Assembly (NCBI RefSeq): GCF_007680605.1
Contig: NZ_VEIO01000002.1
Location: forward strand, 62,001-126,000
Source: Paenibacillus xylanexedens
GTDB taxonomy: Bacteria > Bacillota > Bacilli > Paenibacillales > Paenibacillaceae
DNA: 64,000 bases
Direction of reading: 5' to 3'
Part shown: one piece after another, positions 16,796 to 24,992 of the stretch
How positions within the stretch are numbered: position 1 is the stretch's first letter
Layout: the number at the start of each line of letters is the position of its first letter
Made by a program: the position numbers and the translations under genes
Notes under the pieces: generated by a model
Database searches by the model: none
The model's input: only the letters and a program-made list of their open reading frames with translations
What the model was told of the DNA's origin: nothing

Positions 16796-18484
16796 ATGGC
16801 AAAGAAGGGAAAGTTTTTTCTCATATCGATTATTATGCTCATACTCGTGTTCGGTCTCGTTTATGGCGGAATCACACTGACATCGAACTTTGGCAAGTCT
16901 ACCACACAGGTCACGACCGAAAATGCAGGTAAGGAACTTGGCAAACTTTACGCGGACATTGCACCAGCTACCGCAGAACCGGTGAAAGGACAGATTGACC
17001 TCGATCCGGTTGATGTTGCAGAATCCCTCCCGGACATTTCAAAATTCCCGGTTACAGTAGAGAACACGACCAATGATTTCGTTGAAATCTTCTCCTCCAC
17101 CGAGAAATCGGGTAACGGCGTGGATGGATGGTTAACTGAGGTCGCAGAGGCATTTAACCAAGCGAATATCACGGCCGGAGGCAAACAGGTATCGGTCAAA
17201 ATCCGCAACATTGCTTCGGGTACAGCCACGGATTATATCAAGTCCGGCAAATATGTGCCCGATGCCTTTACCCCGTCCAATGAACTATGGGGTGAGATGG
17301 TGGAAGCCAGCGGAGTGAAGACGAAGCTCATCTCGAAGCGGCTTGTTGGCAACGTACCGGGAATCGTCATCTCCAAAGCCAAATATGATGCACTGGTGAA
17401 CACTTACGGCTCTGTGAACGTCAAAACGATAACCGAAGCTATTGCCAATAATGAGCTGACGATGGGATATACCGATCCGTTTGCGAGTTCTACGGGACTG
17501 AATTTCCTGGTTACCGCATTAAATACGTATGACAGCGCCAATCCGCTGGGCGAGAAAGCAATCCAAGGCTTTGAGAAGTTCCAGGCGAATGTACCCTTCA
17601 CGGCGTCCACCACGATTCAGATGCGGGAAGCGGCCAAGTCGGGCAGACTGGATGCTTTTGTACTGGAATATCAGACTTATGTGAATACGGCCGATCTCAA
17701 GAGTGGATATGTGTTTACCCCATTTGGCGTAAGGCATGACAGCCCGCTGTATGCCCTTGGGCAATTGCCACAGAACAAACAGGAGATCATCCAGAAGTTT
17801 GCCGATTTTGTCACGCAGGATCAGTATCAGAAAAAGGCAGAAGAGTTCGGCTTTAACGGTCTGCAAAATTACAAATCGGAGCTGGCTGCGGTGGATGGTG
17901 GAACATTGCTGTCCGCGCAAAAAGTCTGGAAAGAGAAGAAGAATGGCAGTAATCCAATCGCCGCCGTGTTTGTAACGGACGTATCCGGGAGTATGGCGGG
18001 GGAACCGCTTAACCGGCTCAAAGAATCTTTGCGCAAAGGCCAGAAGTACCTTGGTACCGACAATAGCATCGGACTGGTCTCGTATTCCAGCGACGTGACG
18101 GTCAATCTGCCGATTGCTAAGTATGATACGAACCAGCAATCCATGTTTGTCGGAACGGTGGATAGCCTGCAAGCGAGCGGAGGAACAGCGACATTCGACG
18201 GCATCGTGGTTGCAATGAAGATGCTGGAGGATTACAAAGCGGCCAACCCTAACGTGAAACCGCTGATCTTTGTCCTCAGTGATGGTGAGACGAACGAAGG
18301 ACATTCGCTCAAAGATATCCGAGATCTGGTGGAGACGTACAAAGTACCGATCTACACGATTGGATATAACGCCGACATCAAAGCGCTGGAGAGCATCTCC
18401 AGCATTAACGAGGCAGCGAGCATTAACGCGGACACCGACGATGTTGTCTACAAAATCGGAAACCTGTTCAACGTACAGATGTAA
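16796..18484 (+). CDS. Membrane-anchored substrate-binding-like protein with vWA domain
   Basis: A 562-residue protein. An N-terminal uncleaved signal or anchor (about residues 6-28) is followed by a region of about 340 residues built like a type-2 periplasmic binding protein (FTPSNELWGEMVEASGVKT, MGYTDPFASSTGLNFL). A C-terminal von Willebrand factor A domain starts near 385. Its MIDAS metal site is complete: DVSGS (Asp395, Ser397, Ser399), then SGGTAT and SDGETNEG. It probably lies outside the membrane and binds a ligand or partner. It is encoded between the XpaC-like and TelA genes with short gaps (12 and 78 bases). The combination suggests a surface-stress or envelope complex; the function is not known. 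Confidence 0.85.
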   Translation: MAKKGKFFLISIIMLILVFGLVYGGITLTSNFGKSTTQVTTENAGKELGKLYADIAPATAEPVKGQIDLDPVDVAESLPDISKFPVTVENTTNDFVEIFSSTEKSGNGVDGWLTEVAEAFNQANITAGGKQVSVKIRNIASGTATDYIKSGKYVPDAFTPSNELWGEMVEASGVKTKLISKRLVGNVPGIVISKAKYDALVNTYGSVNVKTITEAIANNELTMGYTDPFASSTGLNFLVTALNTYDSANPLGEKAIQGFEKFQANVPFTASTTIQMREAAKSGRLDAFVLEYQTYVNTADLKSGYVFTPFGVRHDSPLYALGQLPQNKQEIIQKFADFVTQDQYQKKAEEFGFNGLQNYKSELAAVDGGTLLSAQKVWKEKKNGSNPIAAVFVTDVSGSMAGEPLNRLKESLRKGQKYLGTDNSIGLVSYSSDVTVNLPIAKYDTNQQSMFVGTVDSLQASGGTATFDGIVVAMKMLEDYKAANPNVKPLIFVLSDGETNEGHSLKDIRDLVETYKVPIYTIGYNADIKALESISSINEAASINADTDDVVYKIGNLFNVQM

Positions 18485-18562
18485 GTCAATTTTAACGTGC
18501 ATATGTAAGTTATTTTAATGTTCAGACGTAAGGACGGATGTAACTAAAAGGGGGAACTGCGA

Positions 18563-19702
18563 ATGTCGTTTACGATGGAAATACCGAGCCAGAAGGAAAT
18601 TCAGAAGGTGATTGAAGAAGAGATCAAACCGGTGCCCGCCGAGGTGGCGGAACTGCAACAGGTAGCAACTTCGAATGTGGATATGATTATGAACCTGGAC
18701 CTTGAATCTCTGGAGAAGCGCAAAGAAATTTTGCAATCCATTGACGGCTTTGGTATGAACACGATGCGATCCTCTTCCGAGAAAAACGCGTTGCTTCAAG
18801 TCTCCGTTGGACATCTGTCCAAGACGGGAGACGAGGGCGGTCAGGTTGCCAAAGGCTTGACCGAGCTGCACATGCAACTGAAGGATCTCGACCCGAGCGT
18901 GGTCGATTTCGCCAAAACAGGCTTTCTGGGCAAGCTGTTCAACCCGCTACGCGCGTATTTCCTCAAATACCAGAAAGCCGACGCCGTCATCGCCGATATT
19001 GTCGTTTCACTCGACAAGGGCCGCGCCACGCTGCGTAACGACAACACCACGCTTGAGATCGAGCAGCAGAGCCTGCGCGAACTGACCAAGCGGCTGCAGA
19101 AGGAGATTCAGCTTGGCATGTTGATGGATGAATCCATTGATACACAGATTGAAACAGCCAAGGTTCGCGGGGAAGACCCTGAGAAGGTGCGTTTTATTAC
19201 CGAAGAAGTATTGTTCCCGCTCCGTCAGCGTGTCATGGATCTGCAACAGATGCTGGTCGTTAACCAGCAGGGGATCATGGCGATTGAAGTGGTCATTCGC
19301 AACAACAAAGAGTTAATTCGTGGTGTGGATCGGGCGAAAAATGTGACGATCTCCGCGCTGAAAATTGCAGTCACCGTTGCCAGTGCGTTATACAATCAGA
19401 AGATTGTCTTGCAGAAAATCGAGTTGCTTAACCGTACCACCAACGATCTGATCGCCGGTACATCCAAAATGCTGAAGGATCAGGGCACGGCCATCCAGAA
19501 GCAGGCTTACGAAGCAAGTATCTCGGTGGATACGATGAAGCAGGCTTTCACGGATGTGCTGTCTGCCCTGGACTCGATTTCGGTCTACAAACAAGAGGCC
19601 TTGCCAAGAATGCGCGAGACGATTGGTCAGTTCCGTGAACTGGCGGAGACCGGGGAACAGCAGATTCAGCGATTGGAAAAAGGACAGAAGCTTGGTCTGT
19701 AG
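18563..19702 (+). CDS. TelA-family toxic anion/antimicrobial resistance protein
   Basis: A 379-residue soluble, almost fully helical protein of the TelA/YaaN family, named from tellurite resistance and also linked to tolerance of lantibiotics and cell-envelope stress in Firmicutes. Long amphipathic helices with many Glu/Lys/Gln heptads run through the whole chain. Typical blocks are SKTGDEGGQVAKGLTEL, NPLRAYFLKYQKADAVI and VTVASALYNQKIVL. The length matches the family (about 380). The start has AAAAGGGGG upstream. It is the last gene of the XpaC-like/vWA unit, closed by a terminator. The molecular activity of the family is not established. Confidence 0.88.
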   Translation: MSFTMEIPSQKEIQKVIEEEIKPVPAEVAELQQVATSNVDMIMNLDLESLEKRKEILQSIDGFGMNTMRSSSEKNALLQVSVGHLSKTGDEGGQVAKGLTELHMQLKDLDPSVVDFAKTGFLGKLFNPLRAYFLKYQKADAVIADIVVSLDKGRATLRNDNTTLEIEQQSLRELTKRLQKEIQLGMLMDESIDTQIETAKVRGEDPEKVRFITEEVLFPLRQRVMDLQQMLVVNQQGIMAIEVVIRNNKELIRGVDRAKNVTISALKIAVTVASALYNQKIVLQKIELLNRTTNDLIAGTSKMLKDQGTAIQKQAYEASISVDTMKQAFTDVLSALDSISVYKQEALPRMRETIGQFRELAETGEQQIQRLEKGQKLGL

Positions 19703-19728
19703 TTATCATATTTTATATCATAAAACAC

Positions 19729-19767
19729 AAAACGGTTGGCCCTTTAGTTCGGGTCAACCGTTTTTTA
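19729..19767. terminator. Bidirectional terminator overlapping the DUF1275 stop codon
   Basis: AAAACGGTTGGCCC and GGGTCAACCGTTTT form a 14-bp stem with an 8-nt loop, flanked by A and T runs. The minus-strand gene's stop codon (19754-19756) is inside the 3' arm. Confidence 0.8.
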
Positions 19768-20479
19768 GACGTTGCATATAAACAACATAGGGGATAACCA
19801 GGATTAGAAACAACAGCACTGCAACGAGGGATAGGAGCAGACCGCTATTCACGAGCATCCAGGCGCCAAGTGCGGCGCCAATGACAAAAATAAACCAGGA
19901 TAGTGCCAGCACAGCCCACTCGGATGCGGGAGCTTTGCCGCGTACAGCTTTGGCCAAGGCCTGACCGATACCAAACAGCGTACCCGAAACAAAGCCTTTG
20001 CCTACATCTGCATGGGCCACCATCTGATGCATTGTATTTTGCATGCCCATCGCCATGGCGATCGGGAATATAATATATTGCGTGTGGAACAGGAGCGACA
20101 ACAGGATTGCGAAGAGAAACAATACACACTCCACGCTCAATATAAGGGTCAGATGCCATTTCCCCCATGACTCTGTAATGAAAGTGCCGACAAACGCTCC
20201 TGCAATAAATAAAAGAACGACAGTCCCTGTCGTTGCCCATAACGCATAATCTGCCTCAAAAAGAGCGATGCCCAGCTTGGTGCTGTTGCCGCTCATGAAG
20301 GATAAATACACTTTACCCAGCCCCAAATACCCAATGGAATCGATGAAACCGGCAAGCAGTACAAGAACGGACGATAACAAAAGCCGGGAAAATCCCGGCT
20401 CCAAACGTTCTACCGTGCGTCCGATACTCTCGTTGTTCACTTTCGGGGAAGACAAGTCATGTACGGAATGCATAGGCAT
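19754..20479 (-). CDS. DUF1275 (YoaK-type) membrane protein
   Basis: A 241-residue integral membrane protein with about six hydrophobic spans. The first, GFIDSIGYLGLGKVYLSFMS followed by GN, carries the family signature (GxxDAxGYxxL...FxANMTGN type), and later MGMQNTMHQMV matches the second conserved block. Family members are uncharacterised, and a transporter role is only suspected. It has an ATG start with GGAGGA close upstream; a second in-frame ATG six bases later has better spacing. It is a single gene, convergent with TelA. Nothing in the neighbourhood indicates a substrate. Confidence 0.85.
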   Translation of the reverse strand: MPMHSVHDLSSPKVNNESIGRTVERLEPGFSRLLLSSVLVLLAGFIDSIGYLGLGKVYLSFMSGNSTKLGIALFEADYALWATTGTVVLLFIAGAFVGTFITESWGKWHLTLILSVECVLFLFAILLSLLFHTQYIIFPIAMAMGMQNTMHQMVAHADVGKGFVSGTLFGIGQALAKAVRGKAPASEWAVLALSWFIFVIGAALGAWMLVNSGLLLSLVAVLLFLILVIPYVVYMQRLKNG

Positions 20480-20602
20480 CTGTCCTCCATTTTCAGGTAA
20501 ACATCAGGTTCGCTTATTCTCGCTTAAGTTTACGTTGTCATTCCCTTAACTGAGCTAATCTCCGGGAATGAACCTTGCAACACTTACGTATAGCCTTCTT
20601 CG

Positions 20603-21640
20603 TTATTTCCCCTTGTTCTGATCCGGTGCAATAAACAACGTATCGTCAGGGAGCTGTTCTGCTTCCTCAGGAGACATGCCGAGATTCGTGGAGAGCACGT
20701 CTACCGGATTGCCTGAGATCCACTCACTCAGATCAATGGCTTCATAGTGTCCACTGTTGAATCCAATGAGTACACGGCAGACATCATCACCCGTGTTTTT
20801 GATGTAGTGACCCGCACCCATCGGGGCGTATCCAACATCTCCAGCTTCGAACTGTTCAGTGACGGCTTGTCCTTCGGCGAGAAACACGGTCATTTCGGCA
20901 GTGCCGCTGATATAGTACTGCCACTCATCCGCATTGGGGTGCCAGTGCAATTCCCGCAGGGCGCCGGGTTGAAGCTCGATCAGAGAGCCCGCCATCGTGG
21001 TGGAGATCGGAAAGTCTTCAACGGTTACCGTACGCTGCGTACCGCCGCCTGGGGCGCGGCGTGGCTGTTTGGCATGCAAGGGATAACGATGCGGCGTGGT
21101 CAGTTCCGAGTTGCGGCGATAAGTCGCAGAGGAGGAACTGTCATCGGGTACCGGGCCTTTGGCAAAATAGGCTTCGCCCTGATTCAGTTTGGCAGCTTGT
21201 TCCATTGTAATCCCGAGGTTCTGGGCAACAATGGCGTCTGGCGTCTGAGTCAGAAAATCAGTAATGCTGAACGTATGATCCTCCGAGAAATCCCCATTGT
21301 CAAAAATCAAAATGAAGTGGCATTCGTCCGGCCCGAGACCCTGTATGGAGTGACCGTATCCACGCGGAAAGTACCATACATCTCCGGGTTCAAAGGTATC
21401 GGTATACGCATGTCCGTCCGGATGGATAACGGTGGTGCGGCAGGAGCCGCTGATTACATAAGCCCACTCGGCCGCATTCGCATGCCAGTGCAGTTCGCGC
21501 ATGCCGCCTGGTTCCAGGCGCATGGATACTCCTGCAATGCCGATGGATGCGGGGAAGTCGTGAACCGAGGCTCCGCGAGTGATGCCGCCGGGACCGGTAC
21601 GGGGTTCTTTTTGCTCAAGACGATACTTGAAAGATTTCAT
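20603..21640 (-). CDS. oxdC: Bicupin oxalate decarboxylase
   Basis: A 345-residue cytosolic bicupin that should convert oxalate to formate and CO2 using manganese. Cupin 1 ligands are His51, His53 and Glu58 (HWHANAAEW) and His97. Cupin 2 ligands are His232, His234 and Glu239 (HWHPNADEW) and His278. The active-site lid that separates decarboxylase from oxidase reads SEDHT (119-123) where Bacillus OxdC has SENST; the proton-donor Glu is kept (Glu120), so decarboxylase is favoured. I place the start at the third of three consecutive ATGs, seven bases from AGGAGG. It lies 93 bases downstream of a TetR gene on the same strand, which may control it. Confidence 0.92.
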   Translation of the reverse strand: MKSFKYRLEQKEPRTGPGGITRGASVHDFPASIGIAGVSMRLEPGGMRELHWHANAAEWAYVISGSCRTTVIHPDGHAYTDTFEPGDVWYFPRGYGHSIQGLGPDECHFILIFDNGDFSEDHTFSITDFLTQTPDAIVAQNLGITMEQAAKLNQGEAYFAKGPVPDDSSSSATYRRNSELTTPHRYPLHAKQPRRAPGGGTQRTVTVEDFPISTTMAGSLIELQPGALRELHWHPNADEWQYYISGTAEMTVFLAEGQAVTEQFEAGDVGYAPMGAGHYIKNTGDDVCRVLIGFNSGHYEAIDLSEWISGNPVDVLSTNLGMSPEEAEQLPDDTLFIAPDQNKGK

Positions 21641-21733
21641 CATCATTCCTCCTGCCTCAAATTTGAATCCACTAGACAATGTGTAAATAATTGAATATAA
21701 CTATAATATTATACCCATATTTTGAGAAATTAT

Positions 21734-22324
21734 TCATTTTTTTAATCGATGTGCGGGCGTAAAATGAATAATTTTGAACAACTCTTCTGCCATATAAGTA
21801 GGGCTGTGCTTGAAATCCTGTCTGATCCACTCCATGATCATGCCGAATATGGCATGAGACTGATAACTTGCGAGCAGTTCCGGGTTAATATGGGGCGGGA
21901 AAGTATGAGTCAGATCCTGCAAAGACAGATCCCGCAGCACATCACAGATCATACGCTGAAAGCTGGATGAAGCTTCCGATTGCACGACGAGAGTGTAAAA
22001 TTGGGCGTGCTGATGCACATGTTCGAAGATGGCAATGGCGGAAGAGGGCATTTGCCCCACTTGAAAATCCTCCATCCCCTCGTAAGGCTTGCGAAATGAA
22101 GTCACCAGATCCTGAGTCACATCATGCAGGATTTCGTTGAACAGATCTTCCTTGTATTGATAATGTCTGTAAAAGGTACCCCGATTCAGATCAGCTTGCT
22201 GCACAATATCCGAAATAGAGATTTCCTTGAAATTTTGCTTCTGCATCAAATGAAGCAGTGCCTCCTTCAGGGCGGCTTTGGATTTACGGATTCGTCGATC
22301 CATCGCGTCTGATGTTTCAGGCAT
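21734..22324 (-). CDS. TetR-family transcriptional regulator
   Basis: A 196-residue regulator. The N-terminal helix-turn-helix is in residues about 10-55: RKSKAALKEALLHLMQKQNF, then DIVQQADLNRGTFYRHYQYK. The C-terminal domain with IFEHVHQHAQFYTLVV and a terminal MIMEWIRQDFKHSP resembles the TetR_C group around DhaS-type regulators of Bacillales. It is divergent from the SDR gene and upstream of oxdC on the same strand, so either could be a target. The spacer of about 190 bp to the SDR gene holds a good promoter and a cre-like site for the SDR gene. The ligand is unknown. Confidence 0.9.
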   Translation of the reverse strand: MPETSDAMDRRIRKSKAALKEALLHLMQKQNFKEISISDIVQQADLNRGTFYRHYQYKEDLFNEILHDVTQDLVTSFRKPYEGMEDFQVGQMPSSAIAIFEHVHQHAQFYTLVVQSEASSSFQRMICDVLRDLSLQDLTHTFPPHINPELLASYQSHAIFGMIMEWIRQDFKHSPTYMAEELFKIIHFTPAHRLKK

Positions 22325-22416
22325 TGGAATTCCTCCCGGGTGATATTTATCAAAAGATAATATACAAACAGGTGAGAGCCTGTTGTTTAACGTACATTTG
22401 GAACGTTTTTTACTGA

Positions 22417-22446
22417 TTGTATCGAAAAGCTATGACTTATTATACT
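22417..22446 (+). promoter_or_regulatory. Promoter of the SDR gene
   Basis: TTGTAT (22417-22422), an 18-bp spacer, TATACT (22441-22446). The predicted transcript start is about 65 bases before the ATG. Confidence 0.65.
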
Positions 22447-22484
22447 AAAGATAAGAGATAATGAACATTTGTTTGTTATCTTTA

Positions 22485-22498
22485 TGTAAGCGAATACA
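22485..22498 (+). promoter_or_regulatory. cre-like CcpA site in the SDR 5' leader
   Basis: TGTAAGCGAATACA matches the relaxed cre consensus TGNAARCGNWWWCA at every defined position. It lies downstream of the predicted promoter, just before the ribosome site, a typical roadblock position for repression by glucose. Confidence 0.55.
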
Positions 22499-22517
22499 TC
22501 GTAGGAGGTATAAACAA

Positions 22518-23276
22518 ATGAAACTTGAAAATAAAGTGGCCATTGTCACAGGTGCAGGATCGGGAATGGGCAAAGCCATTGCCACATTGTATGCGCAAGA
22601 AGGAGCCAAGGTCGTTGTTTCCGATATCAACGAGGAAGCAGCTGAGGCTGTCGTTCAAGAGATTCAGGCAAACGGTGGAGAAGCCTTTGTTCTTCTGGCT
22701 AATGTAGCGAAGGAGGAAGATGTCCAGCAACTGATTGATCAAACGGTGAGTAAATACGGGACAGTGGACATTCTGGTCAACAATGCGGGGATCATGGATG
22801 GGATGGAGCCAGCTGCGGATATTAGCGATGAGCGGTGGGAGAAGGTTTTTGCCGTGAACACAACAAGTGTGATGCGCACTACACGCAAAGTACTGCCGAT
22901 TTTCCTGGAGAAGAAGCAAGGAGTTATCGTCAATGTTGCTTCAGCTGGTGGCTTGCATGGTGGACGGGCCGGAGCCGCATATACGGCATCCAAACATGCT
23001 GTAGTGGGGTTTACCAAAAATACAGGATACATGTATGCCGAGCAAGGCATTCGTTGTAATGCGATTGCACCAGGAGCCGTTGCGACGAACATCGGGACAA
23101 CCATGACGGACATTAACCCTTTCGGTGCGGGACGGCAGCAGCAGGGGATGGCCATCAATCCACGGGTAGGAACGAGTGAGGAGATTGCCAAAGTGGCTCT
23201 GTTCCTTGGATCAGACGAGTCCAGTTTTGTAAATGGTACTGTCATTACGGCTGATGCAGGCTGGAGTTCGTATTAA
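22518..23276 (+). CDS. Short-chain dehydrogenase/reductase
   Basis: A 252-residue classical SDR. The cofactor loop is TGAGSGMG (11-18); Asp36 at the end of strand 2 (VVVSD) favours NAD(H). The NNAG motif is at 88-91. The catalytic residues are Ser142, Tyr155 and Lys159 (AAYTASK). The C-terminal VNGTVITADAGWSSY is typical of 3-oxoacyl-reductase-like or secondary-alcohol dehydrogenases. The ATG at 22518 has AGGAGG nine bases upstream; the open frame extends back to 22461 without family sequence. It is divergent from a TetR gene, and a cre-like site suggests catabolite control. The substrate is unknown. Confidence 0.9.
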   Translation: MKLENKVAIVTGAGSGMGKAIATLYAQEGAKVVVSDINEEAAEAVVQEIQANGGEAFVLLANVAKEEDVQQLIDQTVSKYGTVDILVNNAGIMDGMEPAADISDERWEKVFAVNTTSVMRTTRKVLPIFLEKKQGVIVNVASAGGLHGGRAGAAYTASKHAVVGFTKNTGYMYAEQGIRCNAIAPGAVATNIGTTMTDINPFGAGRQQQGMAINPRVGTSEEIAKVALFLGSDESSFVNGTVITADAGWSSY

Positions 23277-23399
23277 TTTGTTGGCAGATCGTGCCTTGGA
23301 GTACAGGATAGTTCTGCCGCTTAACAAGGACAGGGAAATAAAGTGAAGAAAATAGAGTGGAAAAAATATAGCAAAAAAATTAGTCATTGAAAGCAAAGG

Positions 23400-23424
23400 A
23401 AAAGCCGCAGAAATGCGGCTTATT
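23400..23424. terminator. Hairpin between the convergent SDR and LacI genes
   Basis: AGCCGCA and TGCGGCT form a 7-bp stem with a 4-nt loop. A T-rich tail follows on the minus strand (TTTTCC), so it fits best as the LacI-gene terminator; the plus-strand tail is TATTTG. Confidence 0.6.
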
Positions 23425-23470
23425 TGGCATCTGTGCTCATCACATATCATACCTGAGTTTTTAATAAGGA

Positions 23471-23480
23471 CAAACGTTTG
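23471..23480. promoter_or_regulatory. LacI-type operator downstream of the lacI-family gene
   Basis: The perfect palindrome CAAACGTTTG, the same core as the two sites upstream of the regulator and of malE, lies 28 bases beyond the regulator stop. Confidence 0.5.
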
Positions 23481-23508
23481 CACTTTGCAAAAAAATAAGG
23501 TAGAGCGC

Positions 23509-24543
23509 TTAACTCAGGAAGGGCTTTGCCTTCAAATATAGGGAGGACTCACGTACAATCAGGCGGTGCGGGATAATAACCGGATTCTGAGCGAGAGGCT
23601 CGTTGCCAAGAATCTTGAGTAAAACCTGAACTGCGGTATACCCGAGCTGGTATGTGCCAATATCAATGGAACTGAGCGGAGGTGAAGCAAGTTCGGACAA
23701 CGCGATATTGTTAAAACTGACCACACTGATATCCTCGGGCACTCGATATCCCAGCTCCGCGAGTGCTCTTAACACACCGAAAGCGACATTGTCGTCGATA
23801 ACTACAATGGCGGTAGGCCTGTCGGGTAGCGACATAAAAAGGGACATTGCCCGGAAGCCGCTTTCCTGCAGGAATTCACCCTCCACGATCCAGTCGTTCG
23901 TTGGCATTAACCCGGATTCTTCAAGAGCGTTCCGATACCCACGCATGCGATCATGCGATAACGTAATATCCGGCGGACCGCTCACAAAGCCGATGCGTGT
24001 GTGTCCCTGTGCAATAAGATGTTGCGTTGCATCATACGCGGTCTGCACATTATCGTTGTCGACCATAGGTGCATTCGGATGTGTCTCACTTCGGCCAATG
24101 AGCACAAACGGGAATTTTTCCTCTTCGAGAAAAGAGATGATGGGATCGTCCCGTTTGGAACCGAGCAACAGAATACCGTCGACCCTGCGCCCATGCACGA
24201 GACGTGAAATGGCCTGTAATTCATCATCGGAGGACGTCTCGGTGGACAGCAGTAACTCATAGTTGTTACGAGTCGCATGGGTAATAATGCCGCGCAACAA
24301 CTCTCCAAAGAAATAATTTTGAAAAAGTTCCTCCGCAGGACGGGGGAGCATAATTCCAAGCGTCTGCGTTGTTTTGGATACAAGGCTCTTAGCCATCATA
24401 TTGGGATGATAATTAAGTTCTTTCATAATTTGTTTAACTTTAAGAGATGTTTCCGTACTGATTCTGGGATGGCCTGAAATCACCCGTGACACTGTAGAAG
24501 GGGAAACACCCGCCAATTTGGCAATATCCTTGATCGTAATCAT
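23509..24543 (-). CDS. LacI-family regulator of the maltodextrin region (MalR-like)
   Basis: A 344-residue repressor. The helix-turn-helix and hinge are classical: TIKDIAKLAGVSPSTVSRVI (residues 3-22), then LNYHPNMMAKSLVSK. The sugar-binding core follows (about 60-340) with DGILLLGSKR and TAIVVIDDNVAFGVLRAL. The ATG at 24543 is preceded by AAGGGG; an upstream in-frame extension to 24570 is less likely. It is divergent from the malE-malF-malG operon. The palindrome CAAACGTTTG overlaps both its own promoter and the malE -35 region, which fits repression of transport genes plus autoregulation, with maltose or a maltodextrin as presumed inducer. Confidence 0.9.
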   Translation of the reverse strand: MITIKDIAKLAGVSPSTVSRVISGHPRISTETSLKVKQIMKELNYHPNMMAKSLVSKTTQTLGIMLPRPAEELFQNYFFGELLRGIITHATRNNYELLLSTETSSDDELQAISRLVHGRRVDGILLLGSKRDDPIISFLEEEKFPFVLIGRSETHPNAPMVDNDNVQTAYDATQHLIAQGHTRIGFVSGPPDITLSHDRMRGYRNALEESGLMPTNDWIVEGEFLQESGFRAMSLFMSLPDRPTAIVVIDDNVAFGVLRALAELGYRVPEDISVVSFNNIALSELASPPLSSIDIGTYQLGYTAVQVLLKILGNEPLAQNPVIIPHRLIVRESSLYLKAKPFLS

Positions 24544-24727
24544 GTAAAAAACCCCTTCTGATTCAATCATTTCAACATTCTCCTATGGTAATGCAAAGGG
24601 TACCAGAAATCAATTGTTAACTCGTTAACCCGGAATGTAAGTAGAGCAAAATAAAGGAAGAAAGAGTTAGATCGAGGAAATAGGAAATTACTGTGAACAA
24701 AATTCAGGATATGGTTAAATTTAAAGG

Positions 24728-24755
24728 AATATAGCTTGTGCAAACGTTTGTGCAA
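24728..24755 (-). promoter_or_regulatory. Promoter of the lacI-family gene with overlapping operator
   Basis: On the minus strand TTGCAC (24755-24750), a 16-bp spacer and TATATT (24733-24728). The operator CAAACGTTTG (24741-24750) fills most of the spacer. Confidence 0.55.
24741..24750. promoter_or_regulatory. LacI-type operator (autoregulatory)
   Basis: CAAACGTTTG, a perfect palindrome within TGCAAACGTTTGTGCA, lies inside the regulator's promoter. Confidence 0.7.
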
Positions 24756-24787
24756 ATAAAGTTTGATATTGTATGATGTGGTATATA

Positions 24788-24801
24788 TTATAGCGCTTAC
24801 A
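24788..24801. promoter_or_regulatory. cre-like CcpA site upstream of malE
   Basis: On the minus strand TGTAAGCGCTATAA. The identical 14-mer occurs in front of the CGTase gene at 32406-32419. One position (C13) departs from the cre consensus. Confidence 0.5.
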
Positions 24802-24877
24802 TCATTGGATTTACATACTTTTAACTTGTTTAGCCCTACATATCGAATGTTTCAGTGACCTTGTGTTCCGTTTTGAG

Positions 24878-24887
24878 CAAACGTTTG
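24878..24887. promoter_or_regulatory. LacI-type operator over the malE promoter
   Basis: CAAACGTTTG overlaps the -35 hexamer of the malE promoter by three bases. Confidence 0.7.
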
Positions 24888-24914
24888 TACAACGATTCAC
24901 ATGGAACATAAAAT
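24885..24914 (+). promoter_or_regulatory. Promoter of the malE-malF-malG operon
   Basis: TTGTAC (24885-24890), an 18-bp spacer, TAAAAT (24909-24914). The predicted leader is about 70 nt. Confidence 0.6.
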
Positions 24915-24992
24915 CCTGACTAGATACGGCGTTTAAAGGGTGAAAAGCGCAAAAATTTCTTGAACTACACAGAGGGAAAGGGGACATTTCAC

